Origin: Anaeromicropila populeti
GTDB lineage: Bacteria; Bacillota; Clostridia; Lachnospirales; Lachnospiraceae
DNA: 64,000 bases
Assembly (NCBI RefSeq): GCF_900112775.1
Contig: NZ_FOYZ01000007.1
Coordinates: 155,719-219,718 of the forward strand
Direction of reading: 5' to 3'
In this document: positions 7,991-16,967 of the stretch, one piece after another
Numbering within the stretch: the first letter of the stretch is position 1
How the letters are laid out: each line of letters begins with the position of its first letter
Notes under the pieces: generated by a model
What the model was told of the DNA's origin: nothing
Seen by the model: the letters and a program-made list of their open reading frames with translations, nothing else
The model's database searches: none
Position numbers and translations under genes: made by a program

Positions 7991-10900
7991 CTTCATCCTC
8001 CAATAATACTAAATCCTGCTCACGAAGAACCTTCATCTCTTTTCTGTTTAAGATATCATATAGCACCGGAATTACAAACAATGTTGTTATTGTTCCATAA
8101 AGCAGCCCCCCTATTGTAACAATTGCAATAGGCTGCATCATGTCCGAGCCCATTCCTACACCCACAGCCATTGTAGAAAGACCTAGAATTGTAGTAAGCG
8201 CTGTCATTAGTACCGGACGCATTCGTGTTACACAAGCTTCCACAATAGCTTCTTTTTTTGTAATCCCCTCTTGTCTAAGCTGATTTGTATAATCTACTAA
8301 CACAATACCATTGTTTACAATAATACCAGAAAGCATTACGAAACCAATCATACCAATTACACTTATTTCATTTCCTGTCATCCATAAGCCCAGGAATCCG
8401 CCTGTAAATGCCAGTGGAATAGTAAATAACACAATAAAAGGTGATCCTAAGGACTGGAATTGGGCAACCATTATTAAATAAATAAAAGCAACTGCCAGCA
8501 ACAGCATTTTCCCCAGTTCTCCCAGGGAATCATTAATATTTTCGTTTTCACCATTGTACTCTATTTCATAGCCTGATGGCACTTTATAATCCTTAAATGC
8601 CTTTGTAACCTCTCTGGAAACCAGCCCCACATTATATCCTTCCGCTATTTCAGCAGAAACTGTAATATACCTCTGCTGGGAAGCCCTGTTAATTTCTGAA
8701 AATCCTACAGTATCCGTAATTTCTGCAATATCCTTTAGTTTTACCAGTTTCTTTTCTCCTTTAGCATCAGTTACTTCAAATTCATGGGTACGGATGTCGT
8801 CTCGAACCAATTCTTTTGATAAATCCGTATCTACAAGTACAGAATAGGAGTTTCCGTCAACACTCAAGGTCGTTGCTTCCGCACTATCTGCCAGCATTGT
8901 CTGGATTTCCATATATGCCTGTGCAACTGTCAAACCTTTCAACATTGCCTTTTCTTTGTTAATCACGATTCTAAGTTCTGGCGCAGGCTCCTCTAATCCA
9001 CTGCTGACATCTGCTGTTCCTTTAATAGTAGCCAGCTTTGCCGCCACATCCTCTGCAATACTACGAAGTTCGTCTAGCTCCAGACCCTTAATCTGTATCT
9101 GTATGCCAGTACCACCTAAAACACTTAAGTCCATGGAAGAACCACTTACTGTCAATTCACAATCAAAAGCTGCACATTTTTCTTCAATTTCCTTTGCAAT
9201 TTCCTGGCTGGTACGCTTTTTATTTTCCTTCAGAATCACATACATATCCACTGCATCTGTGGATGCATCGTTTACCGAAGATAGTCCTAAAGAGGAAGCC
9301 TGCCCCAATGAAAACATTGCCCCTACTACATCCACTTCCTTTATCTTTCTGATTTCTTCAATAACCGCATCGGACATCTTAACGGTATCTTCTTTTTTAC
9401 TACCTTCTGGCATCTGCATTGTTACTGTAATTTGCGTACTGTCCATATCTGGCATAAATGCAGTTCCATTACTCACTGCCCCAAAAATACTAATTATTAA
9501 CAGTCCTATAATACCAACCAATACAATCGGTTTCCATCTTAATGCAGTTCTCAGAAGCCTTTCATATCCTCCTACAAATAATTCAAAAAACTTGTGCTGT
9601 TTTTCTTTTGTACTCTTCAATAAGCTGGATGACATTGCAGGAACTAACGTTAATGCTACTATTAAGCTTGCTAATAGTGAATAGCCAATTGTTAATGCCA
9701 TATCCGTAAACAATTCTCTTGTAATTCCTTTTACAAAAACTATAGGAAGGAATACACAAACCGTTGTCAACGTAGATGCAATAATGGCTCCTCCAACCTG
9801 GGCTGCCCCATTCACCGCCGCCTTGGCTGCGGAAATTCCTTTACTCCTTAAACGGTAAATATTTTCAATAACTACTACCGAGTTATCCACTAACATTCCC
9901 ACCCCAACTGCAAGTCCTGATAGGGAAATAATATTTAATGTTACTCCTGAAAAATACATTAGTACAATGGCAAAAACCACACTAATTGGTATAGAGCAGG
10001 CAATGATAAAAGTCGGCTTTAAATCTCTTAAAAATAGAAGCAAAATAATAACAGCTAAGATACCTCCCATAATTAAATTATTTAAAACTGAATTTACTAC
10101 TAAGTCAATATACATCCCCTGATCCATTAAGTTATTTACATGAATATTTTCATTTTCATTCATTATATCTGTAAACTTTACATTAATTCTATTTGCCACT
10201 TCTGCTGTTGAATACGTCGTCTGCTTTTGCATAGAAAGAATGATACCATTATTATCATTGACTTTAGCATAAATATTTTCCAAATTATCTGACCAGAAAA
10301 CATCTGCTACATCCTGCAACGTAACTGGTTCCATATCTTCTATATCTAAATCAAACAGTATCAGGTTTTTCATTTCCTCTTCATCTTCAATTTTATTTCC
10401 AACCCGTACCATATAATCGGTTCCATCTTCTGTTACATATCCTGCTGGCATTGAAAAATTTTGCGCCTTCAAAATCTGCTGAATCATATCCGTAGTAATT
10501 TTGTCCTCTATTGTTGCCTGAGATAATGCATCTTCCTTAGTATCATCAAATTGATCTAATTGATTCGTTAATTCCTTCTCCCCAGCTTTTAATTCACTTT
10601 CAGCTGAATTCAACTCTGAAGAAACCGTACTTTTTGTTTTTGCCAACTCTTTTTCTTTCTCATCAATTTGAGTCTTGCCCTCTTCTAATTGCTCCTTTCC
10701 AGCGCTCATCTGCTGTTTCGCAGAAGCCAATGCTGCTTTTCCCTCTGCAATTTTAACCTTTCCTGATGCAATGGCCGTCTTTCCTGTTGCAATTTCTTCT
10801 TTTTTTGTTGCAATTTCTTTAAGACCAGACTCCAGCTGTGCTTTTGACTCTTGCATTGTTGTCTGAGAAGCAAGGGCATTTTCCAACCCAGTGCTCACTT

Positions 10901-11981
10901 CTGCTAACTGGCTGTTTAAGGTAAGTAGTGCCGTTTCTTTTTCTTCTATCGTTAATTGTGTACTATTTTCTGTATCCTTAATTGTTTGTTCTAAATTTGA
11001 TTTGGTTGTAGTTAATTGCTCAATTGTTTCTGTTAGTACTAATTCCTGTTCCTTAATCACATCTAAGGAATCATTCGCTTCCTTTTCATTTGCTAACAGC
11101 GTTTTTTCTCCTTCCAGCAAAGTTTTTTCCTGCTCATTTAACTCTTTTTCAGATGCAAGCAGCTCGTCTTCCTTTGCTTGTAATTCTTCTTCACTCTTAG
11201 CAAGCTCTATTTCCTTTTTTAATAACTCCAGGCGGGCATCTGTTATTCCTTGTTCACCCTGTATCATTCCTTCTTCAAATTCTGCTTTTTTCTGATTCAG
11301 TTCTTGTTTTCCTTCTGAAATTTCCACTTTAGCATCGTCCAGCTTATCTTTTCCGTCCTCTAACTGTTCTTCCACATGGTCTTTCAGTTTTTCATTAATA
11401 CTATCAATTTTATCTTGATTAATCACAACATTTAACTGCTTTTCATACATTCCCATTGGTGTCACACTTGCTACACCTGCCAATGCCTCTAGTTGAGGAA
11501 TAATTTTATCCTCTGTGTACTGGGTCACTTCCTCTGGTGTCATGTTTTCACCATCAATTGCCGTAACCATGACAGGCATCATATTGGGATTGATTTTAAT
11601 AATCATAGGTGCTCCCACAGAATCACTCCAGTAGCCTTCTATCAGATCCAGCTTTTCCCTGACATCCAGTGAAACCGAATCCATATTCGTTCCATCCGTA
11701 AACTCCAGCATTACCATAGACACGTTTTCGCTGGAGGTAGATGAAATTTCCTTGATATTGCTTACAGTAGCCATAGACTGCTCAATTGGCTTTGTCACTA
11801 CTTCTTCAATTTCCTCAGGACTTGCACCAATGTAGCTTGTCACCACCACTACATAAGGTAAATCAATGCTAGGAAGTAAATCTGTTGTCATTTCTGTAAA
11901 CGATACAAATCCTAGAATTAGTATTAATACAACAGTAACAACTACAGTATATGGCTTTTTTACACTAAACTTTGATAACAT
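7983..11981 (-). CDS. RND-family (AcrB/HAE-like) exporter with a giant coiled-coil insertion
   Basis: Proton-driven efflux permease of 1332 residues; typical family members have about 1030. The start is the ATG at 11981, with AGGAGGAG just upstream. An upstream in-frame extension of 30 residues falls in non-coding repeat sequence and is rejected. TM1 is at about 12-29. The porter domain follows, then a Lys/Glu/Ala-rich segment of about 300 residues (~198-495) with repeated GK-x-x-L/I-x-x-GK heptads that is predicted coiled coil. The normal porter sequence then resumes (QQILKAQNFSMPAGY). The TM bundle with GLAVGVGMLVDNSVVVIENI carries the family's proton-relay acidic residue, and GIVVNNGIVLVDY lies in the second half. 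No membrane-fusion or outer-membrane partner is adjacent. The tetR gene overlaps its 3' end. Confidence 0.93.
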   Translation of the reverse strand: MLSKFSVKKPYTVVVTVVLILILGFVSFTEMTTDLLPSIDLPYVVVVTSYIGASPEEIEEVVTKPIEQSMATVSNIKEISSTSSENVSMVMLEFTDGTNMDSVSLDVREKLDLIEGYWSDSVGAPMIIKINPNMMPVMVTAIDGENMTPEEVTQYTEDKIIPQLEALAGVASVTPMGMYEKQLNVVINQDKIDSINEKLKDHVEEQLEDGKDKLDDAKVEISEGKQELNQKKAEFEEGMIQGEQGITDARLELLKKEIELAKSEEELQAKEDELLASEKELNEQEKTLLEGEKTLLANEKEANDSLDVIKEQELVLTETIEQLTTTKSNLEQTIKDTENSTQLTIEEKETALLTLNSQLAEVSTGLENALASQTTMQESKAQLESGLKEIATKKEEIATGKTAIASGKVKIAEGKAALASAKQQMSAGKEQLEEGKTQIDEKEKELAKTKSTVSSELNSAESELKAGEKELTNQLDQFDDTKEDALSQATIEDKITTDMIQQILKAQNFSMPAGYVTEDGTDYMVRVGNKIEDEEEMKNLILFDLDIEDMEPVTLQDVADVFWSDNLENIYAKVNDNNGIILSMQKQTTYSTAEVANRINVKFTDIMNENENIHVNNLMDQGMYIDLVVNSVLNNLIMGGILAVIILLLFLRDLKPTFIIACSIPISVVFAIVLMYFSGVTLNIISLSGLAVGVGMLVDNSVVVIENIYRLRSKGISAAKAAVNGAAQVGGAIIASTLTTVCVFLPIVFVKGITRELFTDMALTIGYSLLASLIVALTLVPAMSSSLLKSTKEKQHKFFELFVGGYERLLRTALRWKPIVLVGIIGLLIISIFGAVSNGTAFMPDMDSTQITVTMQMPEGSKKEDTVKMSDAVIEEIRKIKEVDVVGAMFSLGQASSLGLSSVNDASTDAVDMYVILKENKKRTSQEIAKEIEEKCAAFDCELTVSGSSMDLSVLGGTGIQIQIKGLELDELRSIAEDVAAKLATIKGTADVSSGLEEPAPELRIVINKEKAMLKGLTVAQAYMEIQTMLADSAEATTLSVDGNSYSVLVDTDLSKELVRDDIRTHEFEVTDAKGEKKLVKLKDIAEITDTVGFSEINRASQQRYITVSAEIAEGYNVGLVSREVTKAFKDYKVPSGYEIEYNGENENINDSLGELGKMLLLAVAFIYLIMVAQFQSLGSPFIVLFTIPLAFTGGFLGLWMTGNEISVIGMIGFVMLSGIIVNNGIVLVDYTNQLRQEGITKKEAIVEACVTRMRPVLMTALTTILGLSTMAVGVGMGSDMMQPIAIVTIGGLLYGTITTLFVIPVLYDILNRKEMKVLREQDLVLLEDEDE

Positions 11982-11994
11982 ATTTCTCCTCCTT

Positions 11995-12020
11995 ATTATA
12001 CAGACTGACCAGTCAGTCGG
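11995..12020 (-). promoter_or_regulatory. Palindromic TetR-type operator and adjacent TATAAT of the exporter operon
   Basis: GACTGAC-CA-GTCAGTC (12003-12018) is a perfect inverted repeat with 7-base arms and a 2-base spacer. On the minus strand it is directly followed by TATAAT (12000-11995). The -10-like box is so close to the ribosome site (11986-11993) that the true start of transcription may lie further upstream. This operator shape is common for TetR/AcrR-type regulators, and a tetR gene ends the operon. Confidence 0.75.
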
Positions 12021-12033
12021 TTTTGTTTTATAA

Positions 12034-12131
12034 AAAGTGTGTGTTCCACATACTCCCGCGGTTCTAATCAACTATACGGAACACACACTTTGCCGCGCCT
12101 TTTGCTGTGGCTGTCTTTAGCCACAATATTC
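12034..12131 (+). repeat. Structured dispersed repeat, copy A
   Basis: About 98 bases, roughly 90% identical by eye to 18208-18307 and in the same orientation. AAAGTGTGTGTTCC (12034-12047) and GGAACACACACTTT (12078-12091) are perfect 14-base arms separated by 30 bases. A second hairpin has TGTGGCT (12106-12112) and AGCCACA (12119-12125). Read on the minus strand the large hairpin is followed by TTTTTAT and might also terminate the trmH transcript. No protein-coding sense is visible. Confidence 0.8.
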
Positions 12132-12139
12132 TTTACTAA

Positions 12140-12931
12140 TCAATTTTCTCTTCTTTCTTGCCGATATACCTCGTAAAGCATAACGGCGGCTGCTACTGCT
12201 GCGTTCAGAGATTCCACCTGTCCACACATAGGAATCCGAATCAGCTGATCGGCTTTTTCTGCGACGGCATCTGAAATACCTCTCGCTTCATTCCCTACTA
12301 TAAAAGCAGCTTTTTTTGCATAGTCCACGTTATCATACTCTTGATTTCCATTTAAATGAGTGGCATAAAAAATAACTCCTTCTAACTGGGCTTTCCTGAT
12401 TGTTCCTGGAAAATCATCTACGTAGACATGGGGAACCCGGAAAATAGAACCCATCGTGGATCGAACCACCTTCGGATTATATATATCTACAGATTCCTTA
12501 CTTAAAACAATTCCTGTTACACCAGTTCCCTCTGCGGTTCGAATCATCGTACCAAAATTCCCTGGATCTCTTATATCCTCTAGAAAAAGCAGTCTACATG
12601 CAGGTTTGCTAATAAACTCTTCTATGGTACAGGATTTTACAGAACAAACCCCCATAACACCCTGAGGGGTTACGGTATCGGCTATCTCCCGAAATACTTT
12701 GTCTGTCACTACCTCATAGTCCAGTTCGTTCAGTGCTTCTTTATTGACTATTTTCCATTCCTCATGCAGCTCATCTGAAAAAAATGCCTTTCTGATTAGT
12801 CCCAGTTTCCTGGCTTCCTCAAACATTTTTATGCCTTCCACCACAAAACTGCCTGTTTCTCGTCTTTCCTTTGCGCTTTTCAATAACTTATTAATATTTT
12901 TAATTTGAGCATTATTTGCACTGCTTATCAT
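12140..12931 (-). CDS. TrmH/SpoU family RNA 2'-O-methyltransferase
   Basis: SAM-dependent RNA ribose methylase of the SPOUT superfamily, 263 residues. An N-terminal substrate-binding domain (SSANNAQIKNINKLLKSAKER start) is followed by the SPOUT knot: LEDIRDPGNFGTMIRTAEGTG (motif 1, about residue 118), FIVGNEARGIS (motif 2) and IPMCGQVESLNAAVAAAV (motif 3). A TTG at 12943 is in frame, but GGAG lies six bases before the ATG at 12931, which I take as the start. The trkA stop is 12 bases upstream, so the gene is in the trk operon. Whether the target is 23S rRNA or tRNA cannot be told. Confidence 0.9.
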   Translation of the reverse strand: MISSANNAQIKNINKLLKSAKERRETGSFVVEGIKMFEEARKLGLIRKAFFSDELHEEWKIVNKEALNELDYEVVTDKVFREIADTVTPQGVMGVCSVKSCTIEEFISKPACRLLFLEDIRDPGNFGTMIRTAEGTGVTGIVLSKESVDIYNPKVVRSTMGSIFRVPHVYVDDFPGTIRKAQLEGVIFYATHLNGNQEYDNVDYAKKAAFIVGNEARGISDAVAEKADQLIRIPMCGQVESLNAAVAAAVMLYEVYRQERREN

Positions 12932-12943
12932 ACTTAACTCCAA

Positions 12944-13616
12944 TTACTTTTCCATTTTACTCTTAAAACGGTTCAGTACTTCATTTTCACCAATTACTAC
13001 TAATGTATCATTTTTAGAAATCACTTTTTCTGCTGACGGATTAATATCTAAAGTATTCCCTTTTTTCACACCTATTACATTAATTTTATACTTAGCACGT
13101 ATATTTAATTCCATTAGGTTGTGACCATCCCATTCCTCTAATGCATCTATTTCCATTAGGCTAAATGTAGAAGAAAGCTCTACCGCGTTAAAAAAGTTAC
13201 CCATTACCAAATTATGTGCAATGCGTACTCCTGTCTCCTTCTCTGGAAAAACAACTGCATCCGCGCCAACCTTCTTTAATATTTTAGCATGTAGTTCATT
13301 TTGTGCTTTAGCCAAAACGTATGGAATCCCTAACTCCTTTGCCAGAATTGTTACCATAACGCTTGCTTCTAAATTCTGTCCAATGGCAACAACTGCCCCA
13401 TCAAAATTACTAATTCCCAGACTCTCCATTGTCTCACTGTCTGTAACATCTGCTTTTACTGCATAAGTCACAATGTCTGCCATTTCTTGAATTTTTTCCT
13501 GTGTATCATCTACTACCAGCACCTCACAGCCGCTTTCCGCTAAAGTAACTGCTACGCTTCTACCAAATCTTCCAAGTCCAAATACAACAAATTCTTTCTT
13601 ACTCATCATTATCCTT
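12944..13616 (-). CDS. trkA: Trk/Ktr potassium uptake regulatory subunit (RCK protein)
   Basis: Peripheral gating subunit of a potassium transporter, about 223 residues. The RCK_N Rossmann domain begins FVVFGLGRFGRSVA with the GxGxxG nucleotide site. Strand-end acidic residues (VVDD) follow, and a C-terminal RCK_C domain covers about 140-220. This single RCK_N-RCK_C layout is of the KtrA/KtrC type. ATGs at 13619 and 13616 are both usable, and AAGG spacing favours 13616. The pore gene trkH ends 13 bases upstream, so the two subunits are made together. Confidence 0.93.
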
Positions 13617-13629
13617 CTCTCTTCCAAAA

Positions 13630-15003
13630 TTAGCCAACTATAATTCTTTCCTCTGGCAGTCTAACCATCTTAGGTTTTGACTTCTTCACATTAAATGTCA
13701 ACATCATAGTAATAGGACCAACCCTTCCTATATACATGGTAGCTATAATAATAAGCTTACCTAGCGTTGACAGCCTTCCCGTTAACCCTCTGGTCAATCC
13801 AACCGTTGCAATTGCAGAAGTTGCTTCAAAAAGAGTATCTAAGAAATCAGCCTTTTCGACAATTAACAAGAGCATAGTGGAAAGCATAAGCCATCCAATA
13901 AAAATTATAACTACAGCAAGCGCTTTACGTATATATTCTGCACGTATTTTGCGGTGAAAAATCTCTGTATCTTCCTTTCCCCTTATAATGCTCATTGCAG
14001 TAAGGAGTAAAATACCAACGGTTACTGTCTTTACACCACCAGCAGTACCAGACGGTGAACCACCTACAAACATTAAAAGCATAAATAGCAGGTTACTGGA
14101 GTTTGTAAAGTTTTCTTGCGGAATTGTTAGAAATCCTGCTGTCCTGGTTGTTACAGACTGGAACATTGCTGCCATTCCCTTTTCCCACCAAGGAAACCTT
14201 CCAATTGTATTAGGATTATTCCATTCAAAAATTAAAATAAATACAGTACCAGTTAAAATAAGAATTGCTGTAATACACAATGCCAGTTTTGAGTGTAGTT
14301 GAAACTTCCGGAGTATTCCTCTGATTCCTATTTTATCCTTCTCTTTCATCTTGAATATCCGTATTACATCCCACCAAACTGGGAACCCTATACCACCTAT
14401 TACAATCAATGCCATCGTTACTACATTAATCAAAACATTCCGACAGTATGGTACAAAACTGGATGGTCCCACCAAATCAATTCCGGCATTACAAAAAGCA
14501 GAAATTGAAGTAAAAACAGATACAGCAATTCCTTTTATAAGTCCGTGCTCTGGAATAAACTGAAAGGAATATAAAAGGGCTCCTGCTAACTGTACAATAA
14601 CTGTTCCTTTCATAACCCGCATGGTGAGCTTAACCAAGCCTCTTAAGGTATCCAGATTATACGCATCCTGAATTAATAAACGATCCTTTAAAGTAATTCT
14701 TTTCCCCATTATGAGAAACATGGACGTAGTAAAGGTTACTACACCAAGACCACCAAACTCCATTAATATAGCAATAATTATTTTTCCAAACACACTCCAA
14801 TGGTCTGCGGTTACAACTGTTGTTAATCCCGTCACACAAATAGCAGTTGTTGTTGTAAACATAGCATCAACCAAATTGGTTCCCTGCCCACTATTAGATG
14901 AAATAGGCAGCATCAGCAAAATGGTTCCTGCCAAAATTGCAACAAAAAAACCAATTGCAATGGTTTGCGTTGTCGTAAAAATACTTTTTTTCACCCGAAA
15001 CAC
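13630..15003 (-). CDS. trkH: Trk/Ktr potassium transporter pore subunit
   Basis: Integral membrane potassium transporter of 457 residues with four M1-P-M2 repeats. P-loop segments with conserved Gly are visible: TTTAICVTGLTTV, ISAFCNAGIDL, TTRTAGFLTI and TSAIATVGLTRGLT. The first hydrophobic segment starts near residue 14. A GTG start at 15003 is supported by GGAGG eight bases upstream; no ATG fits better. It is followed by its RCK subunit. KtrB-type sodium-dependent uptake is the likely mode from the partner's size. Confidence 0.93.
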   Translation of the reverse strand: MFRVKKSIFTTTQTIAIGFFVAILAGTILLMLPISSNSGQGTNLVDAMFTTTTAICVTGLTTVVTADHWSVFGKIIIAILMEFGGLGVVTFTTSMFLIMGKRITLKDRLLIQDAYNLDTLRGLVKLTMRVMKGTVIVQLAGALLYSFQFIPEHGLIKGIAVSVFTSISAFCNAGIDLVGPSSFVPYCRNVLINVVTMALIVIGGIGFPVWWDVIRIFKMKEKDKIGIRGILRKFQLHSKLALCITAILILTGTVFILIFEWNNPNTIGRFPWWEKGMAAMFQSVTTRTAGFLTIPQENFTNSSNLLFMLLMFVGGSPSGTAGGVKTVTVGILLLTAMSIIRGKEDTEIFHRKIRAEYIRKALAVVIIFIGWLMLSTMLLLIVEKADFLDTLFEATSAIATVGLTRGLTGRLSTLGKLIIIATMYIGRVGPITMMLTFNVKKSKPKMVRLPEERIIVG

Positions 15004-15025
15004 TTTTTTCTCCTCCCAACCAATA

Positions 15026-16099
15026 CTATGCTTCTTGCATTTTGCTCAGCTTAGCTGCTTGGTCTGCGGCAGTTAAGTTGTCAATTATTTCTGATAAATC
15101 GCCATTCAGAACTTCTTCCAGTCTGTGGGAAGTAAACTTGATTCTATGATCCGTTACGCGCCCTTGTGGGAAGTTGTACGTTCTTATTTTTTCAGAGCGA
15201 TCCCCTGTACCAACCTGACTCCGTCTTGCCTCTGCCTCTGCATCGTGTGCCTTCTGTTGTTCCATTTCATATAATCTGGAGCGCAATACTTTAAGTGCCT
15301 TATCTTTATTCTTAAGCTGTGACTTTTCGTCCTGGCATGAAATTACGATTCCGGTTGGAATATGAGTCAATCGTACCGCTGAATCAGTTGTATTGACACA
15401 CTGTCCTCCATTTCCAGAAGCACGGAAAACATCGAATTTACAATCATTCATGTCCAGCTGTACATCTACCTCTTCTGCCTCTGGCATAATAGCCACAGTT
15501 GCTGTTGAAGTATGAATCCTGCCGCCTGATTCCGTAACTGGAATACGCTGTACACGATGTACACCACTTTCATACTTCAGCTTAGAGTAAGCCCCTGCTC
15601 CATTGATCATAAAAATAACTTCTTTAAAACCACCAATTCCATTTTCATTTAAATTCATCATATCAACCTTCCAACGGTTGCCTTCTGCATACATGGAATA
15701 CATTCGGAACAGCTCAGCTGCAAATAAGGCAGCTTCATCTCCTCCTGCTCCACCACGTATTTCAACAATAACATTTTTTTCATCATTGGGATCCTTCGGA
15801 AGCAGCAATATTTTAATTTCCTGTTCTAAGGTAACTACTTTTTCCTTACATTCTGCAAGTTCTTCCTTCGCCAGTTCCCTTAATTCCTCGTCACTTTCCT
15901 CATTCAGCATTACCAGGCTTTCTTCAATTCCATCTTTTGCCGCTTTGTACTCCAGATATTTTTCTACAATAGGGCTTAAATCGGTCTGTTCCTTCATTAA
16001 TCTGCGAAATCGCTCCTGATCGTTAACTACTGTAGGTTCATTTAATTCATTCAAAATTTCCTGATGTCTTTGAACAATATCCTCTAATTTATCAAACAT
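15026..16099 (-). CDS. prfA: Peptide chain release factor 1
   Basis: Releases the finished peptide at UAA and UAG codons. 357 residues, usual length. The catalytic GGQ lies in [16 protein letters not shown] (about residue 233), and the nearby [19 protein letters not shown] segment is typical. The tripeptide anticodon region for RF1 (a PxT motif) falls in the region near residues 185-200. AGGAG precedes the ATG. It is directly downstream of prmC, its methyltransferase, which is the classical gene pair. Confidence 0.97.
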   Translation of the reverse strand: MFDKLEDIVQRHQEILNELNEPTVVNDQERFRRLMKEQTDLSPIVEKYLEYKAAKDGIEESLVMLNEESDEELRELAKEELAECKEKVVTLEQEIKILLLPKDPNDEKNVIVEIRGGAGGDEAALFAAELFRMYSMYAEGNRWKVDMMNLNENGIGGFKEVIFMINGAGAYSKLKYESGVHRVQRIPVTESGGRIHTSTATVAIMPEAEEVDVQLDMNDCKFDVFRASGNGGQCVNTTDSAVRLTHIPTGIVISCQDEKSQLKNKDKALKVLRSRLYEMEQQKAHDAEAEARRSQVGTGDRSEKIRTYNFPQGRVTDHRIKFTSHRLEEVLNGDLSEIIDNLTAADQAAKLSKMQEA

Positions 16100-16121
16100 G
16101 CTAATTCTCCTCTTATTTCAT

Positions 16122-16952
16122 TTATCTCAAAAAACCAAAAACAACCCTGTCTAAGGAAGCTAAATCCCCAATGACCGAAACCCTTTCAAATCCAGACTCT
16201 TCCAATATATTTTTAACAGCCCTGCCTTGATTATAACCAATTTCAAAAAATATCATGCCGCCCTGCTTCAGATAGCCTGGTGCTTCCTTGGCTATCCTTC
16301 TATAATAATATAACCCATCTTCCTTTCCGTCAAGTGCCAACAAAGGTTCATGTTCCTTTACCTCTGGCATTAATGTGGATATCACATCTGTCTCTATATA
16401 GGGCGGATTAGCCACAATCAAGTCAAATTTTTCATCAACCGCCTGAAACAAATCACTTATTATAAATGTAACAGAAACCTGATTTTGCTCTGCATTTTTT
16501 TTTGCTGTCTCAAGTGCACCTGGAGAAATATCTACTCCTACAGCGTTTCCAATATCACCCATTTTCTTCAGGCTAATAATAATGCATCCCGATCCTGTGC
16601 ACATGTCCAAAACATGCTTTCCACGGCAATGTTTTAAAACCTCTTCCACCAAAACTTCTGTATCCTGTCTTGGAATCAGCACTTGCTCATTCACTTGAAA
16701 CACAAGTCCCATAAATTCCTGGGTACCTATGATATATTGCAGTGGAATTCTTTCCGCTCTTTTTCTTACACACTTCTGAAACTCTTTATAGTGTACCTCT
16801 TCTGCCTCTTTTTTACAATTAAGCAAATAGGTAACCCGGTTCATTTTTGTACAATAAGAAAACAGGTACCAGGCATCTAGTGCTGCCTCTTCAATTCCTG
16901 CATCTGTCAGACAGTCTGTACCTTCCTTCAAAATCTCTTCATAAATTTTCAT
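16122..16952 (-). CDS. prmC: Release factor glutamine N5-methyltransferase
   Basis: Methylates the glutamine of the GGQ motif in release factors, using SAM. 276 residues. A helical N-terminal domain is followed by VLIPRQDTEVLVEE, the SAM-binding VLDMCTGSGCI (about residue 118) and the NPPY motif (about 189), which defines N-methylases acting on planar amides. The gene sits between DUF1385 (upstream, 15 bases) and prfA (downstream, 22 bases). The ribosome site is weak, so translational coupling to the upstream gene is likely. Confidence 0.96.
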   Translation of the reverse strand: MKIYEEILKEGTDCLTDAGIEEAALDAWYLFSYCTKMNRVTYLLNCKKEAEEVHYKEFQKCVRKRAERIPLQYIIGTQEFMGLVFQVNEQVLIPRQDTEVLVEEVLKHCRGKHVLDMCTGSGCIIISLKKMGDIGNAVGVDISPGALETAKKNAEQNQVSVTFIISDLFQAVDEKFDLIVANPPYIETDVISTLMPEVKEHEPLLALDGKEDGLYYYRRIAKEAPGYLKQGGMIFFEIGYNQGRAVKNILEESGFERVSVIGDLASLDRVVFGFLR

Positions 16953-16967
16953 ACTTCATAATTCTTT

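Noticed and set aside
8956..9684. 242-codon open frame on the plus strand opposite the RND exporter
   Set aside because: It is the antisense shadow of the exporter's coding sequence. It lacks a ribosome site, and its composition mirrors the opposite strand; the exporter frame has clear family motifs.
11982..12071. 30-residue N-terminal extension of the RND exporter
   Set aside because: It would run through repeat copy A and the TetR operator, while AGGAGGAG directly precedes the ATG at 11981.
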